The notes: generated by a model not told the origin, from the letters alone. DNA of 64,000 nucleotides from Bacillota bacterium (GCA_023408315.1 JAEYKI010000013.1:1-64000), one strand, 5' to 3'; shown: positions 17,742-26,661, counted from the first letter of the stretch. Translations and numbers: made by a program.

Positions 17742-17898
17742 CCCATCGTTCTCCTATATATTGATAATCACAATATAATATTCCGATCTGCAAAATGCGT
17801 CACTAAAATATTTGCACAATCAACATATAGTAACAAACCAGTACTTTTCTTCATATTCTATACGAACAGTAAACTTATAAAATTTCCGGGGTAGCCAT

Positions 17899-19044
17899 AT
17901 GACCATCAGTCTATGCATGATTGTTAAAAACGAAGAAAACACACTGACAAGATGTTTGTCTTCAGTTCAAAATATCGCGGACGAAATCATCATTGTGGAT
18001 ACAGGCTCAACAGACGGCACAAAACAAGCTGCTGCAATGTATACAGATAAAATATACGATTTCAAATGGATCGATGATTTTTCTGAAGCCCGCAACTTTT
18101 CATATTCCAAGGCAACAAAGGAATACGTTCTTTGGCTTGATGCAGACGATTTGATTCTGCCTGAGGATAATCTGAAGCTTCAGGAATTAAAAAAGACGCT
18201 TGCCGCTGATGTGGATGTTGTAATGATGAAATATAATATCCGTTTTGACCAGAATGGAACACCGGTTTTTTCTTATTTCCGGGAACGGCTGTCTAAAAGA
18301 AATCAGAATTATGTCTGGCGGGAACCGGTGCATGAATATCTGGAGATCAGCGGCAATGTCGTAAATGCCGACATTAGTGTTACGCACGCAAAACCATACG
18401 TTTCGCCTGTTAAACATACAACAAGAAATCTCCAAATATATGAAAATTTAATAGCCGCAGGAAATCAGCTTTCCGCCAGAGGTATATACTATTACGCCAG
18501 GGAACTGATGGATAACGAAAGATACGCGGATGCAGCCGTGCAATTTAATTTGTTTTTGGAATCGAACCTCGGATGGTTGGAGGATAATATCTCGGCATGC
18601 GGGGAGCTTGCCAAATGTTATCTGATACAGGGAGATGAAGAGAAGGCGCTTTGCGTCATGATGAAAAGTTTTGCATACGATACTCCGCGCGCTGAATTGT
18701 GCTGCCAGATCGGTTATTTTTTTCAAAATAAAAAGAATTACAGGCTAGCGGCATATTGGTTTAAAACAGCCCTTATGCTTGAAAAACCGTCAAATTCATG
18801 GGGCTTTTTTCAGAACGACTGCTGGGGGTATGTCCCGGCCATTGAATGTACGGTTTGCTATGACAATATGGGAGACTATCAAAAAGCTGAAGCATTTAAT
18901 GAGCTGGCAGCACAGTTTAAGCCCGGCTCTCCATCTGTTGAGCATAACAGAAAATATTTTGCCGGGCTTACTACGCCGCAAAAAACAAAAAGCGAGGAGG
19001 TTGTAAGCGTTGTCACTGCCGGAATTTCCAACCATCAGTCCTGA
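17899..19044 (+). CDS. Family 2 glycosyltransferase with TPR-like C-terminus
   Basis: A 381-residue paralogue of the transferase at 16638, with TISLCMIVKNEENTLTRCL, VDTGSTDGTKQAA and the DxD motif in YVLWLDADDLI. The C-terminal half is helical and TPR-like (QIGYFFQNKKNYRLAAYWFK). The 3' end overlaps the start of the collagen-like gene at 19010 by 35 bp. That overlap ties the enzyme and its presumed acceptor into one translational unit and strengthens the idea that it glycosylates this protein. GC content is lower than in the collagen genes. The donor sugar cannot be told from sequence. Confidence 0.87.
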   Translation: MTISLCMIVKNEENTLTRCLSSVQNIADEIIIVDTGSTDGTKQAAAMYTDKIYDFKWIDDFSEARNFSYSKATKEYVLWLDADDLILPEDNLKLQELKKTLAADVDVVMMKYNIRFDQNGTPVFSYFRERLSKRNQNYVWREPVHEYLEISGNVVNADISVTHAKPYVSPVKHTTRNLQIYENLIAAGNQLSARGIYYYARELMDNERYADAAVQFNLFLESNLGWLEDNISACGELAKCYLIQGDEEKALCVMMKSFAYDTPRAELCCQIGYFFQNKKNYRLAAYWFKTALMLEKPSNSWGFFQNDCWGYVPAIECTVCYDNMGDYQKAEAFNELAAQFKPGSPSVEHNRKYFAGLTTPQKTKSEEVVSVVTAGISNHQS

Positions 19045-19945
19045 GATTACCCGCGAAGGTGCTCTAAATATGATTCTGGCTTCTATTGCCATGGAAGAAC
19101 TGGCGCTTAGCCATATACTCAATGCGGAAGGAGAAAAGCTACAATACATACTGGGTACTCTGCCATGCAGTTGTGATTCTATTGACCCTTCTTTCTGCCA
19201 ATTAATGGAGGCAAATAAGAGTATTGGTTGCCTGCTGGACAGCGTGATGCAAAACCAGGCATTTTTGAAATCCAAAATGGAAAAAGTGCTTGAGTCGATC
19301 GAACATCCCAACACCGGCCCAACTGGCCCAACCGGTCCAACCGGTTCCACTGGGCCTACGGGTGCCCCAGGTGGAAAAACCGGGGCTACGGGTACTACCG
19401 GCGCAACCGGGGCTACAGGGCCAAAAGGTGCCACCGGCGCAACCGGGGTTACGGGGTCAAAAGGTGCCACCGGCGCCACTGGGGCAACAGGGCCTGCCGG
19501 GCCTTGCAAAACAAACTGTACGGCTGCTTTTTCCGGTCCAGTTAATTATTGCTTAAAGGCCCATGAATTTTTTGAATGGAAATGTTGCGCAAAAACAGGC
19601 GAATGTATTTCCTGGCATCCGACCGAATGTTCAAAAATTATTTTAGCCCCCGAAAAAAACTATCTGATTTCTTTTACCGCAAATATTTGCGGCTCAAAAA
19701 GCATCAACAGCACCCCAAATGCGCTTTCCATTGCCGTGCTTACTTTATGCGGTCAAAAAGAACAGTCCCATTTTTCATATCATCTGCCATCCTATCTGTC
19801 CAGTTATTCTACGGCTACCGCTTCTTTCAGTGGGGTTTGGATATCAACGTGTGACTGCTGTGAGCCGACGATTCTCACATTGGCATTGTTATCGCCCAAA
19901 ATGATAACTATCCATCGATCCTATCTGAGCATTACATCTTTTTAA
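19010..19945 (+). CDS. Collagen-like spore-surface protein with Cys-rich cap
   Basis: A 311-residue protein starting at a TTG (19010) nine bases after GAGGAGG and inside the end of the glycosyltransferase gene. It has the shared head (ITREGALNMILASIAMEELA, SHILNAEGEKLQYILGTLP), then an insert with CSCDS. Residues about 102-166 are Gly-X-Y triplets richer in Gly-Pro-Thr and Gly-Ala-Thr with some Lys. A cap of about 145 residues with ten or so cysteines follows (CKTNC, WKCCAKTGEC, STCDCCEP). The Cys content is unlike the other three paralogues and suggests disulphide cross-linking in the spore surface, as in other Cys-rich coat proteins. Role by analogy with BclA-type proteins. Confidence 0.82.
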   Translation: MSLPEFPTISPEITREGALNMILASIAMEELALSHILNAEGEKLQYILGTLPCSCDSIDPSFCQLMEANKSIGCLLDSVMQNQAFLKSKMEKVLESIEHPNTGPTGPTGPTGSTGPTGAPGGKTGATGTTGATGATGPKGATGATGVTGSKGATGATGATGPAGPCKTNCTAAFSGPVNYCLKAHEFFEWKCCAKTGECISWHPTECSKIILAPEKNYLISFTANICGSKSINSTPNALSIAVLTLCGQKEQSHFSYHLPSYLSSYSTATASFSGVWISTCDCCEPTILTLALLSPKMITIHRSYLSITSF

Positions 19946-20009
19946 ACATCATATTTTAACGACTCCGGAAAGAGCCGCACCCCATAGTCTTATTAAATAT
20001 TATTCTGAA

Positions 20010-20140
20010 ATTCTCTTCCTCGTACTCACTGTCATATCTGCCGCACATTTTTCACCACACCTTTCCATAAAAAGCGGTCTTCCTCCAAGAAAAGAAAGGT
20101 TTCCCCCTGCACCGTGCAGGTGTAGCGCGTCGGTAGCGCT
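20010..20140 (-). pseudogene. Remnant spanning the 88-residue gene and SRAP start
   Basis: Read on the minus strand this is a clear but diverged copy of about 12795-12918. It covers the 3' half of the dinB-operon small gene (TACACCTGCACGGTGCAGGG, then TTGGAGGAAGACCG) running into ATGTGCGGCAGATATG, the SRAP start (ATG at 20048). The stop of the first gene is lost and the SRAP frame ends after about 20 codons. It is a fourth fragment of the dinB/ssb set in this region. Confidence 0.85.
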
Positions 20141-20163
20141 TTACAAGGTGCGGATTTGTTTTT

Positions 20164-20982
20164 TTAATGACTGAGCTTAGTTGCGCTGAAGGATATGCTT
20201 TTTGCTAACGGAAAGGTCAAGGTAACATCAGTAGGGCTAAAAAGTTTTAATTCCAAAAATGAATTTGCCGCCAATGAAATTATTAGATAATCTCCCATAT
20301 TTGTTTGCACATCCGTTGAAAGTAGAAGTGAACGGTATACGTGTGGAATTGAACTGCCATTAAGGTCTACTCCCACTTGAACTGAGAGTGCTGAAGCGAC
20401 CGGCAATATTGATATACTATAGTCAATCCGGTAATCTCCAGCTTCCACGATGGTAATACCGCTTGTTGTTAAGGTAATATTAGCTGAGGCAGGCATCAAA
20501 AAGTTAAGAGGAAGAGAAGCTTTTGTCCCGCCTATAAAACTGACATTAAGCGGATTAACGTTGTCTTCGATGATTCCTCCATATGCTGCCGGAAACTCTG
20601 GCCCGGTAGCGCCGGTAGCTCCTGTACTACCCGTAGCGCCGGTAGATCCTGTACTACCCGTAGCGCCGGTAGATCCTGTAATTCCCTGCTGCCCTGAGGA
20701 AGCCAGCACACTCTGCATCTTATTCTTAGTAAGCAGTTGACTCTGGCCAATCGACTCTAACATTAACCTTACACTGTTATTGGCGGCAAGTACATCCTCC
20801 ACAGTTGCTGGCGGACCACTGATACCGGGTAGGGTTCCTAAAATATACTGGAGCTTCTCGCCCTCCGCGTTAATGATGTGACTTAAAGCTAATTCCTCCA
20901 TGGCAATAGAGGCTAAGATCTGATTTATGGCATCCTCCCTTGTGATCGGTGGATTGATTGCCGGAAAATTAGGCATAGACAT
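20164..20982 (-). CDS. Short collagen-like spore-surface protein
   Basis: A 272-residue member of the same family with head FPAINPPITREDAINQILAS and EELALSHIINAEGEKLQYILG. It has only about 12 Gly-X-Y triplets (residues 98-135, a repeating GATGSTGSTGATGSTGA pattern) and a different beta-rich tail of about 135 residues. The tail ends TFPLAKSISFSATKLSH and lacks the cysteines of the 19010 protein. The short stalk suggests it sits close to the spore surface, or that slippage has shortened the repeat. The ATG at 20982 follows a weak GAGAGGAAATATAATTATT leader. A possible structured RNA lies further upstream (21064-21140). Confidence 0.82.
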   Translation of the reverse strand: MSMPNFPAINPPITREDAINQILASIAMEELALSHIINAEGEKLQYILGTLPGISGPPATVEDVLAANNSVRLMLESIGQSQLLTKNKMQSVLASSGQQGITGSTGATGSTGSTGATGSTGATGATGPEFPAAYGGIIEDNVNPLNVSFIGGTKASLPLNFLMPASANITLTTSGITIVEAGDYRIDYSISILPVASALSVQVGVDLNGSSIPHVYRSLLLSTDVQTNMGDYLIISLAANSFLELKLFSPTDVTLTFPLAKSISFSATKLSH

Positions 20983-21063
20983 AATAATTATATTTCCTCT
21001 CTAATAATAAATAGATTAGGCGTTTGCGAAACGCCGCAGCCTCCATAAAATAAGGAACCCGGT

Positions 21064-21140
21064 AGTAAGCGAAAGCTCCTTCCCAAAAATGGTGCAATTG
21101 GTCAAGGTCTTAACGCTCCTCTCCTATGACCCTGCTTACT
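21064..21140 (-). other. Possible structured leader or small RNA
   Basis: AGTAAGC (21064-21070) and GCTTACT (21134-21140) can close a loop that contains an inner stem GGTCA (21100-21104)/TGACC (21127-21131). A separate perfect hairpin GGCGTTT-GCG-AAACGCC lies nearer the gene at about 21019-21035. The arrangement upstream of 20982 looks like a structured 5' leader. I cannot assign it to a known riboswitch class. Confidence 0.3.
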
Positions 21141-21468
21141 TTTCGCAATCATACATAGTGATGGTGCCTAACTCCAATCCCAGTTTATACTGTGGTCTTA
21201 TAGTATATTATGGGCTATATCGCCATATTGCTACATAGGTATCATTTGTTCCTCATTAATTTTTCAACTATGGTTACCATGTTTTATGACTGTTTGCTGC
21301 TCTTTAAAAGCAATGAGCGGCATTTTATGCCATCGGTTTACAAGAAAAGCATGTGCAGAAGCTTTTGAGAAAGGACACATGAAGCGCACCACAGCAACAT
21401 TCGCCATTGAGTAGCAATGCCTGGCCAGCTGAACACCTAGAAGTCAATGCACTTTAAGTCTGATATTC
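21141..21468. other. Degenerate intergenic region
   Basis: No convincing gene. The right part may be decayed sequence belonging to the IS3-type fragment that follows; similarity becomes recognisable only from 21469. Confidence 0.35.
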
Positions 21469-21576
21469 CACTCTGACAGAGGAAACCAGTATACCAGCCG
21501 TGCATATCGAAAGTATCTGCAAACATTACATATCCATCAAAGCATGGGACGTACCGGCAACTGCTTTGTCAGTTTA
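21469..21576 (+). mobile_element. Remnant of an IS3-family (IS150-type) transposase OrfB
   Basis: In one plus-strand frame the DNA reads HSDRGNQYTSRAYRKYL and then HQSMGRTGNCF. This is the DDE core around the second catalytic Asp of IS3-family OrfB proteins. Stop codons directly before and after show that only a fragment is left. No terminal inverted repeats were found. It documents past IS activity between the spore-surface island and ssb. Confidence 0.8.
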
Positions 21577-21670
21577 TGCGTATCATGACTTTTAGATGCA
21601 TTATGCTGTAAGATACAGAGCCATCTCTTTCCAACATACCCCATCCATATCGCGCACCTTTAATATTCCT

Positions 21671-22063
21671 TTATCTTTCCATCTCATCCTCACGCAAAAT
21701 TGTGGGATCCTCTGCGCCGCACGGTTCTTCGCGCTCCAGTACCCGCTCATCCTCACGCTGGCGGGGATAAAAGATCACCTCCCTTGCAACAATCTCAGTT
21801 ACGTACCGGCGCACACCCTGCGCGTCGTCATAATCCCTTGTGCTGATAGGCCCTTCCACTGTCACCTTGACGCCTTTGCCAATGTGCTCCTTGCACAGCA
21901 GGCCCAGCTTGCGCCATGCTACAATGGGTATAAAACTTGTCTTGTTGTCCATCTTGTAGCGGTCGGGGACCGCCAGGGTAAATGTCGCGTAGTCAATATC
22001 ATTGACCGTTTTACGCAGTTCCACATCCCTGGTTAAAAATCCTGTCAAAAATACACTGTTCAC
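21671..22063 (-). CDS. ssb: Single-stranded DNA-binding protein, mobile-element type
   Basis: A 130-residue OB-fold protein: MNSVFLTGFLTRDVELR, YATFTLAVPDRYK, FIPIVAWRKLGLLCKEHIGKG, VKVTVEGPISTRDY. It coats single-stranded DNA during replication, repair or conjugative transfer. The start is GTG with GGAGGGATAAA upstream. It is shorter than host SSB and lacks the acidic tail ending in Phe that recruits repair proteins; instead it ends REDEMER. This fits an SSB carried by a mobile element. A truncated copy lies at 13561-13731. A TGTACC/GGTACA hairpin followed by TGCTTTTTT sits just before its ribosome binding site and could act as an attenuator. Confidence 0.92.
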   Translation of the reverse strand: MNSVFLTGFLTRDVELRKTVNDIDYATFTLAVPDRYKMDNKTSFIPIVAWRKLGLLCKEHIGKGVKVTVEGPISTRDYDDAQGVRRYVTEIVAREVIFYPRQREDERVLEREEPCGAEDPTILREDEMER

Positions 22064-22084
22064 TTTATCCCTCCAAAAAAGCAG

Positions 22085-22220
22085 ATGTACCTGCCAGGTA
22101 CATCTTTTTTAGTTTTCCATGTACCCAGGATGTACAATGTACATCCCAGGTACATGATTTTTACTCAGAACGCATTTTTTTATGTACCCAGCAGGTACAT
22201 TGTACAAACCAGGTACATAG
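22085..22220. repeat. TGTACC/GGTACA palindromic repeats upstream of ssb
   Basis: Contains a perfect palindrome ATGTACCTGCCAGGTACAT (22085-22103). Two further imperfect palindromes follow, made from the same half-sites with TGTACAATGTAC and TGTACAAACC spacers. It belongs to the repeat family described at 34659-34941, 41557-41625 and 42078-42202. The first hairpin has T runs on both sides and could stop transcription in both directions. Confidence 0.75.
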
Positions 22221-22419
22221 GAAAGCATCATCTTGAAAGTTCTTCACGCGGGCGAACCAGACCACCTGAGGCAGAACACTCTTTGGCATAACTTTCAAGC
22301 GTGTCTTTTATTGATTCTTTGAAACTGGTATTGTGTTCCAAGGAAAAGCAAATGTTATTTACTACCTTTCCAATGTAACGACAATTGTTTTCATAAAATC
22401 AACTTTTCGTAAAACATAT

Positions 22420-24225
22420 TTATACATAAGGCCGCGCATACAGAATAGGCGTTCCCTGCGCGCTGGCCGACCTGTAAACGACGCCGCCCGCCGATGGGGA
22501 AGCCTCGATCATCATGCCGTTGCCCACAAATATGGCCACATGGCCAATTTGCATGAAACTGTTTTTTACCCGCGGATTATCCGGGTACGTCCAGAACATC
22601 AGGTCGCCCGGCTGCAACGCACCGGCGGCAATCGTCTTACCCGCTGATACGCAATACCGCGCCTGTTCCGCGGCTGTGCCGGGTATGGACAATCCCGCCT
22701 GCGCGTAAGCCCATTGCACCAGATAAGAGCAGTCCACATAGTTGCCGGTGCCGCGCAGATCCATGCTGTACGGATCGCCCAGCCGTGTAAACGCGGCCTG
22801 GACAATGGCCTTTCCTGCAGAACCTTCGGGCAGGTCATGCAGTATGATCTTTATTGCCTCATTATTCAGATATTGGCCCCCAAACTCAATGCCCAGCAAT
22901 CCCGACCACGCGCTCGACATATCCGGCCTCAGAAGGAAATCCACGGACTTGGCCTGCTCCACTGTGAGCGGGTATTTATCCAGCACCTGCACATAACGCA
23001 GATTGGCCACCGATATATCGGCGTACTTAACTTCCTTAATTTCCTTTTCAGTTACCGTACGCGTGACCAGGACATAAGATACATACTTTTCCTGCTTGCC
23101 CGTTGCCGGATTCACCGCATAATAATCATGTTCTTCATACTCCGTCACTTCTTTTTGTACTTCGTGTTCGACCTGCTCTGTGCGTGTACTGACATTGATT
23201 GGATTCATGTCAAAATACAGGCTGCGTATGGCTTCCTCGTCCGCGGCGTCCAGATGTACAACGGTATTTGATTGGTCATTCTTCCGGATAACGTACAGCG
23301 CCAGAGCGTCCTTCCAGTTGTTCACGCGGCCAAGGCTATCCCCGCTGCCGCCCACGTTGTAATCCACGGTTACGATGTACTCCTGGCTCTCATACTGCTG
23401 CCGCACCGCCGCCAGCTTATCATCCCACGCGTTACCCACCCGCGATACGATATTGTTGACGGAATAGGGGTTGCCCGCGCTGTTATCCGAAAAGAAAAAG
23501 CCCAGCGGCGACGCCATCGTCGCGGACAGTATCCACGCAACCACAAATACCACCATAATAACGGCCAATATAACGAGAATGGGGACAATTCCTGCCCCCA
23601 TTCCCGCAATGCCTTTGCCTATAGCCGCCAGCGCCTGGCCGATTGATTTGCCCGCGCCGCCCGCGGCCTTGGCGGCTGCCTGTGCCGCCGCCTGCTTCTG
23701 CGCAACCTTTGCCGCCGCGGCAGCGGCCTGGCGTTTCGTAGCCTGCTGCTTGATGGCAGTACCCGACGCCTTGCCCCTGTCTGCCGCCCGGATCATGCGC
23801 GCCTTGCCGGACGTTGCCGGACCGGAGCCGCTCATTCTCTCAGGATCACCATACGAAAAATTGGCCAGGCCCTTCTTTGACACATACTCCCGTTTTTGCT
23901 GTACGATCCCGCCCTCTGTCGATTGGACATGCGCCGACGTATCCATCCAGCTGGAGCCAGCGGCGTTCCCGCGCCCCTGTTTCGCGGCCTGAACGGACTG
24001 GTTCCGCACCGCCCGCGCCACGATACCGGCGGTACGCTGCGCGACGTTTATGCCTTCCTTCCCGATCCGGGAGGCTGCGTCCGACTCGGCGGCGGACGTT
24101 TCCTGCCCGCCGCCGATCAGGTCAAGCCCTTCGGTGACCCGGCCCTTCACGGATTGCAGCTCCCGCTCAATTAGTTGCAGGTCATGCTTTACCGTCCCCT
24201 GCAAGCCGTTGCCGCTCTGCTTCAA
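22420..24225 (-). CDS. Conjugal transfer protein with NlpC/P60 peptidoglycan hydrolase domain
   Basis: A protein of about 601 residues. The order is a helical N-terminus, an Ala/Lys-rich coiled segment (KRQAAAAAAKVAQKQAAAQA), one strong transmembrane helix (VPILVILAVIMVVFVVAWIL), a middle domain, and a C-terminal NlpC/P60 domain. That domain has catalytic Cys in NYVDCSYLVQWAYAQAG and His in QIGHVAIFVGNGMMIEAS. It matches the CD1107-type hydrolase of Tn1549/CTn conjugation modules, which opens the cell wall for the secretion channel. The start is placed at TTG 24225 with GGAGGAGGTG about ten bases upstream and a 44-bp overlap with virB4; an ORF start at 24306 lacks a site. Confidence 0.88.
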   Translation of the reverse strand: MKQSGNGLQGTVKHDLQLIERELQSVKGRVTEGLDLIGGGQETSAAESDAASRIGKEGINVAQRTAGIVARAVRNQSVQAAKQGRGNAAGSSWMDTSAHVQSTEGGIVQQKREYVSKKGLANFSYGDPERMSGSGPATSGKARMIRAADRGKASGTAIKQQATKRQAAAAAAKVAQKQAAAQAAAKAAGGAGKSIGQALAAIGKGIAGMGAGIVPILVILAVIMVVFVVAWILSATMASPLGFFFSDNSAGNPYSVNNIVSRVGNAWDDKLAAVRQQYESQEYIVTVDYNVGGSGDSLGRVNNWKDALALYVIRKNDQSNTVVHLDAADEEAIRSLYFDMNPINVSTRTEQVEHEVQKEVTEYEEHDYYAVNPATGKQEKYVSYVLVTRTVTEKEIKEVKYADISVANLRYVQVLDKYPLTVEQAKSVDFLLRPDMSSAWSGLLGIEFGGQYLNNEAIKIILHDLPEGSAGKAIVQAAFTRLGDPYSMDLRGTGNYVDCSYLVQWAYAQAGLSIPGTAAEQARYCVSAGKTIAAGALQPGDLMFWTYPDNPRVKNSFMQIGHVAIFVGNGMMIEASPSAGGVVYRSASAQGTPILYARPYV

Positions 24226-26527
24226 ACCGCGCCACCTCCTCCAGCTTTGTGGTAATTGCCCGATAGAGCCGCGTGTTTTCATCAAACAACGCATTGATAG
24301 GTACAACCGCCGATCCGGCGCGCATCAGCCCGAAGCCCTGGGGCGAATTGGTAATGAAGGCCGCCTGGCTGGTAGACAAATCCAGCAGCCGCGTCAAAGT
24401 CTCCCGGTCGGGCTGCGACTGGTTGAGCATAAACACGAACTCGGAGTTGGCGAGCATATTACGCGCGTAGCTAGACTCCATCACTTGCGTCACATTTTGC
24501 GTGATGCCGGTCATGTACCCGCCGTACTTGCGCACCAGCTTCCAGAACGAATCCACCAGCTCCGCCGTGTAATCCATCAGGAACATCATCCACAGTTCGT
24601 CAAAATACACCCAGGTACGCTTGCCCAGCTTCTTGTTCCGCGCCACACGCGACAGTACCGCGTCCATCACCACCGTCATACCAACCGGCTTCATTTGATC
24701 TTCCAAATCTTTGATATCAAAACATATCAGCCTTTTGTTCATATCCACATTGCTTTTATGGGCAAACACGTTCAGGCTGCCTGTAACAAATATCTCAAAG
24801 TTCAATGCGATATCCCGCGCCTCCGGTTCCTTTTGTGCAAGCAAAAGCTCGTACAGGTCAACCAGCGTACATTCGTCTTTCCGCTGCATCAATAGATTAC
24901 GCACACACCGGTCGATGATCGATCGCTGCGCGTTGTTGATCGTCCCCAGGAACTGCTCGGCCAGTGACAGGACAGACTGGCTTTTCACTTTGATTGCATC
25001 CCCCGCGTCAAGGTCGTCATTCCGATCCATAACATTGATGTAGTCCTTAGAATAGGCGGAAACATCAATGATAGAGCCGCACAGCAGCTCCACCAGCGCG
25101 GTATACTCCCGCTGCGGATCAATCACAATCACATCGTCGTTTAGATATTTCAGCATTACGGCTATCATTTCGGATTTCGCAGTCACGGATTTCCCGCCGC
25201 CCGATATGGCAAGGATGAACGCGTTGCCGTTCGCGGTTTTCGACCTGTCGGCCACAACCAGGTTCCCGGAAATCTGGTTGGTGCCGTAACAGATGCCTTC
25301 CCGTTCCCAAATCTCCTGCGTATTGAACGGAATGAACATGGCCGCGCACTCGGACTCCAGGCTGCGCAAGGTATCCGTAAAGCGAAGCCCATAGGGCAAT
25401 ACGGTGTTCAGGCCCTTGCGCTGCTGGTAGAAAAGAGATCCCATCTGGCAGTCCTTTACGCGGCCCGCCGCCAGCAACGCCTTCGTGTCACTGTTCAGCT
25501 CCTTCAGCGAATCAGCCATATGCACCAGGGTAACCTGCCCCAGCACAAGCCGTTCGTCCCGCTCGTCCATGTTCTCAAGCACCAGCTCGTACCCGTTTTT
25601 CTTTTGCTCCAGTTGCATGGGGGGCTGGGCGTAGAAATTACCTAATTTACCGCCCATCCGCACAGAATTGCTGATTTCCGTATTCACAGCCAGCAATTTA
25701 TGCTCCACCAGCCTGTGCGATTCCTCCCTGGACTTGTTGATCATATGCATGGAGAGCGCCATTTCAAACGGCTGCTCCATCAGTACGGACAAGATGCTGT
25801 CCTGCAGGCTGGAAGGAAATTTGTCCAGGCACAGAACGCGCCCGTACCGGTTTTCCACCTTGAAATAATCCTCGTTAAACGGAAACTCCAGGCCCATGGG
25901 GCATAAATAGCTCCGGACGTCGTTCCCCAGCCTGATTTCCCTGTCCAGGTCAAGATTGAAATTTCCCGACTGTCCGGGCCGGTAAAAGTCATGCAGCACG
26001 CGTGCCCGCTCCAGTGTGGTGAGCCGCTCGCATTCGCTGCCCAGCGCCTTAAAATATGTTTTAAAGCTGCCCTCCAACCGGTTGAACACAATCTTTGCTT
26101 CATCAACCGTCCGCCTGGGAACGCTGATCGTAAGATACCTGTCCCGCAGGATGTTGTTGCTTCCCGCGTTTGCACGGTCTGCGTTCATCTTGTTGAGCTC
26201 GTGCCGGTATACGTCCAGCCCGTCGCCCTGATCCGGTATGCTGAGCGCCTCGCGGAACATTGCCGCGTCCGCCTTGCGGTTCACCAGTGTAATCTGCGCC
26301 AGGCAATCCTCGTCGATCATCTTGATGATATCCCGGTACTGGACAATCATATCCTTCTGCGCCGGTTCGCTGGCAGCGGCGTACTCAATATCCGAAAAAC
26401 GAAAGCTTACGGAAAACTCCTGGCTATGCTCAAATATACCGTTCGGGTGCCATGCCCGTATCGGAATGTTCCGCTGCCCGCTGTCCGGGAACCTGTGCAC
26501 ATCCTTATTCCCCTTTGGTTTCCACAT
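24182..26527 (-). CDS. virB4: Type IV secretion ATPase VirB4
   Basis: ATPase that powers assembly and substrate transport of the conjugation channel. It has about 781 residues from the ATG at 26527 (MWKPKGNKDVHRFPDS), then IPIRAWHPNGIF, typical of the Firmicutes CD1110-like VirB4 N-terminus. Walker A AISGGGKSVTAKSEM lies near residue 444, Walker B VYFDELWMMF near 660, and TGITQNVTQVM follows. The length is normal for the group. The ribosome binding site is poor. The start sits exactly at the junction with a VirB6 remnant, so translation may depend on read-in from that remnant. An in-frame TTG at 26617 exists but would translate VirB6-derived DNA out of frame. Confidence 0.9.
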   Translation of the reverse strand: MWKPKGNKDVHRFPDSGQRNIPIRAWHPNGIFEHSQEFSVSFRFSDIEYAAASEPAQKDMIVQYRDIIKMIDEDCLAQITLVNRKADAAMFREALSIPDQGDGLDVYRHELNKMNADRANAGSNNILRDRYLTISVPRRTVDEAKIVFNRLEGSFKTYFKALGSECERLTTLERARVLHDFYRPGQSGNFNLDLDREIRLGNDVRSYLCPMGLEFPFNEDYFKVENRYGRVLCLDKFPSSLQDSILSVLMEQPFEMALSMHMINKSREESHRLVEHKLLAVNTEISNSVRMGGKLGNFYAQPPMQLEQKKNGYELVLENMDERDERLVLGQVTLVHMADSLKELNSDTKALLAAGRVKDCQMGSLFYQQRKGLNTVLPYGLRFTDTLRSLESECAAMFIPFNTQEIWEREGICYGTNQISGNLVVADRSKTANGNAFILAISGGGKSVTAKSEMIAVMLKYLNDDVIVIDPQREYTALVELLCGSIIDVSAYSKDYINVMDRNDDLDAGDAIKVKSQSVLSLAEQFLGTINNAQRSIIDRCVRNLLMQRKDECTLVDLYELLLAQKEPEARDIALNFEIFVTGSLNVFAHKSNVDMNKRLICFDIKDLEDQMKPVGMTVVMDAVLSRVARNKKLGKRTWVYFDELWMMFLMDYTAELVDSFWKLVRKYGGYMTGITQNVTQVMESSYARNMLANSEFVFMLNQSQPDRETLTRLLDLSTSQAAFITNSPQGFGLMRAGSAVVPINALFDENTRLYRAITTKLEEVARFEAERQRLAGDGKA

Positions 26528-26661
26528 GCTTCCACAACCGCCCAGGGCGTACCCCCGGCAAACGCGTCCGGGGTGGTCTGCAACAAAACCCGGATGTCGC
26601 GAAGCGAGCCGTTCCAAAAGTTAATGCCGTTTTGCAGCAAATCCACAATCTTCTGTTCCAA
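26528..26661 (-). pseudogene. VirB6/TrbL-like gene remnant (N-terminal 45 codons)
   Basis: A TTG at 26661 with GAGGTG seven bases upstream opens EQKIVDLLQNGINFWNGSL, continuing to LLQTTPDAFAGGTPWAVVEA. This is recognisably the beginning of the VirB6-like CD1112 family, which normally has about 280 residues and several membrane helices. Similarity stops at about 26527, precisely where VirB4 begins. The rest of this gene, and the PrgI-like gene normally present between them, are gone. The frame drifts on to a stop at about 26407. Confidence 0.75.

Noticed and set aside
18796..19509. Minus-strand 237-residue Pro/Val-rich frame
   Set aside because: Antisense to the glycosyltransferase and collagen-like gene pair at 17899-19945.
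22240..22419. Further dinB-like fragment (AACACTCTTTGGC near 22274)
   Set aside because: The match is only about 13 bases and could be chance; no extended similarity.
24226..24306. Longer start for the NlpC/P60 protein
   Set aside because: This part lies wholly inside virB4 and has no ribosome binding site; TTG 24225 follows GGAGGAGGTG.
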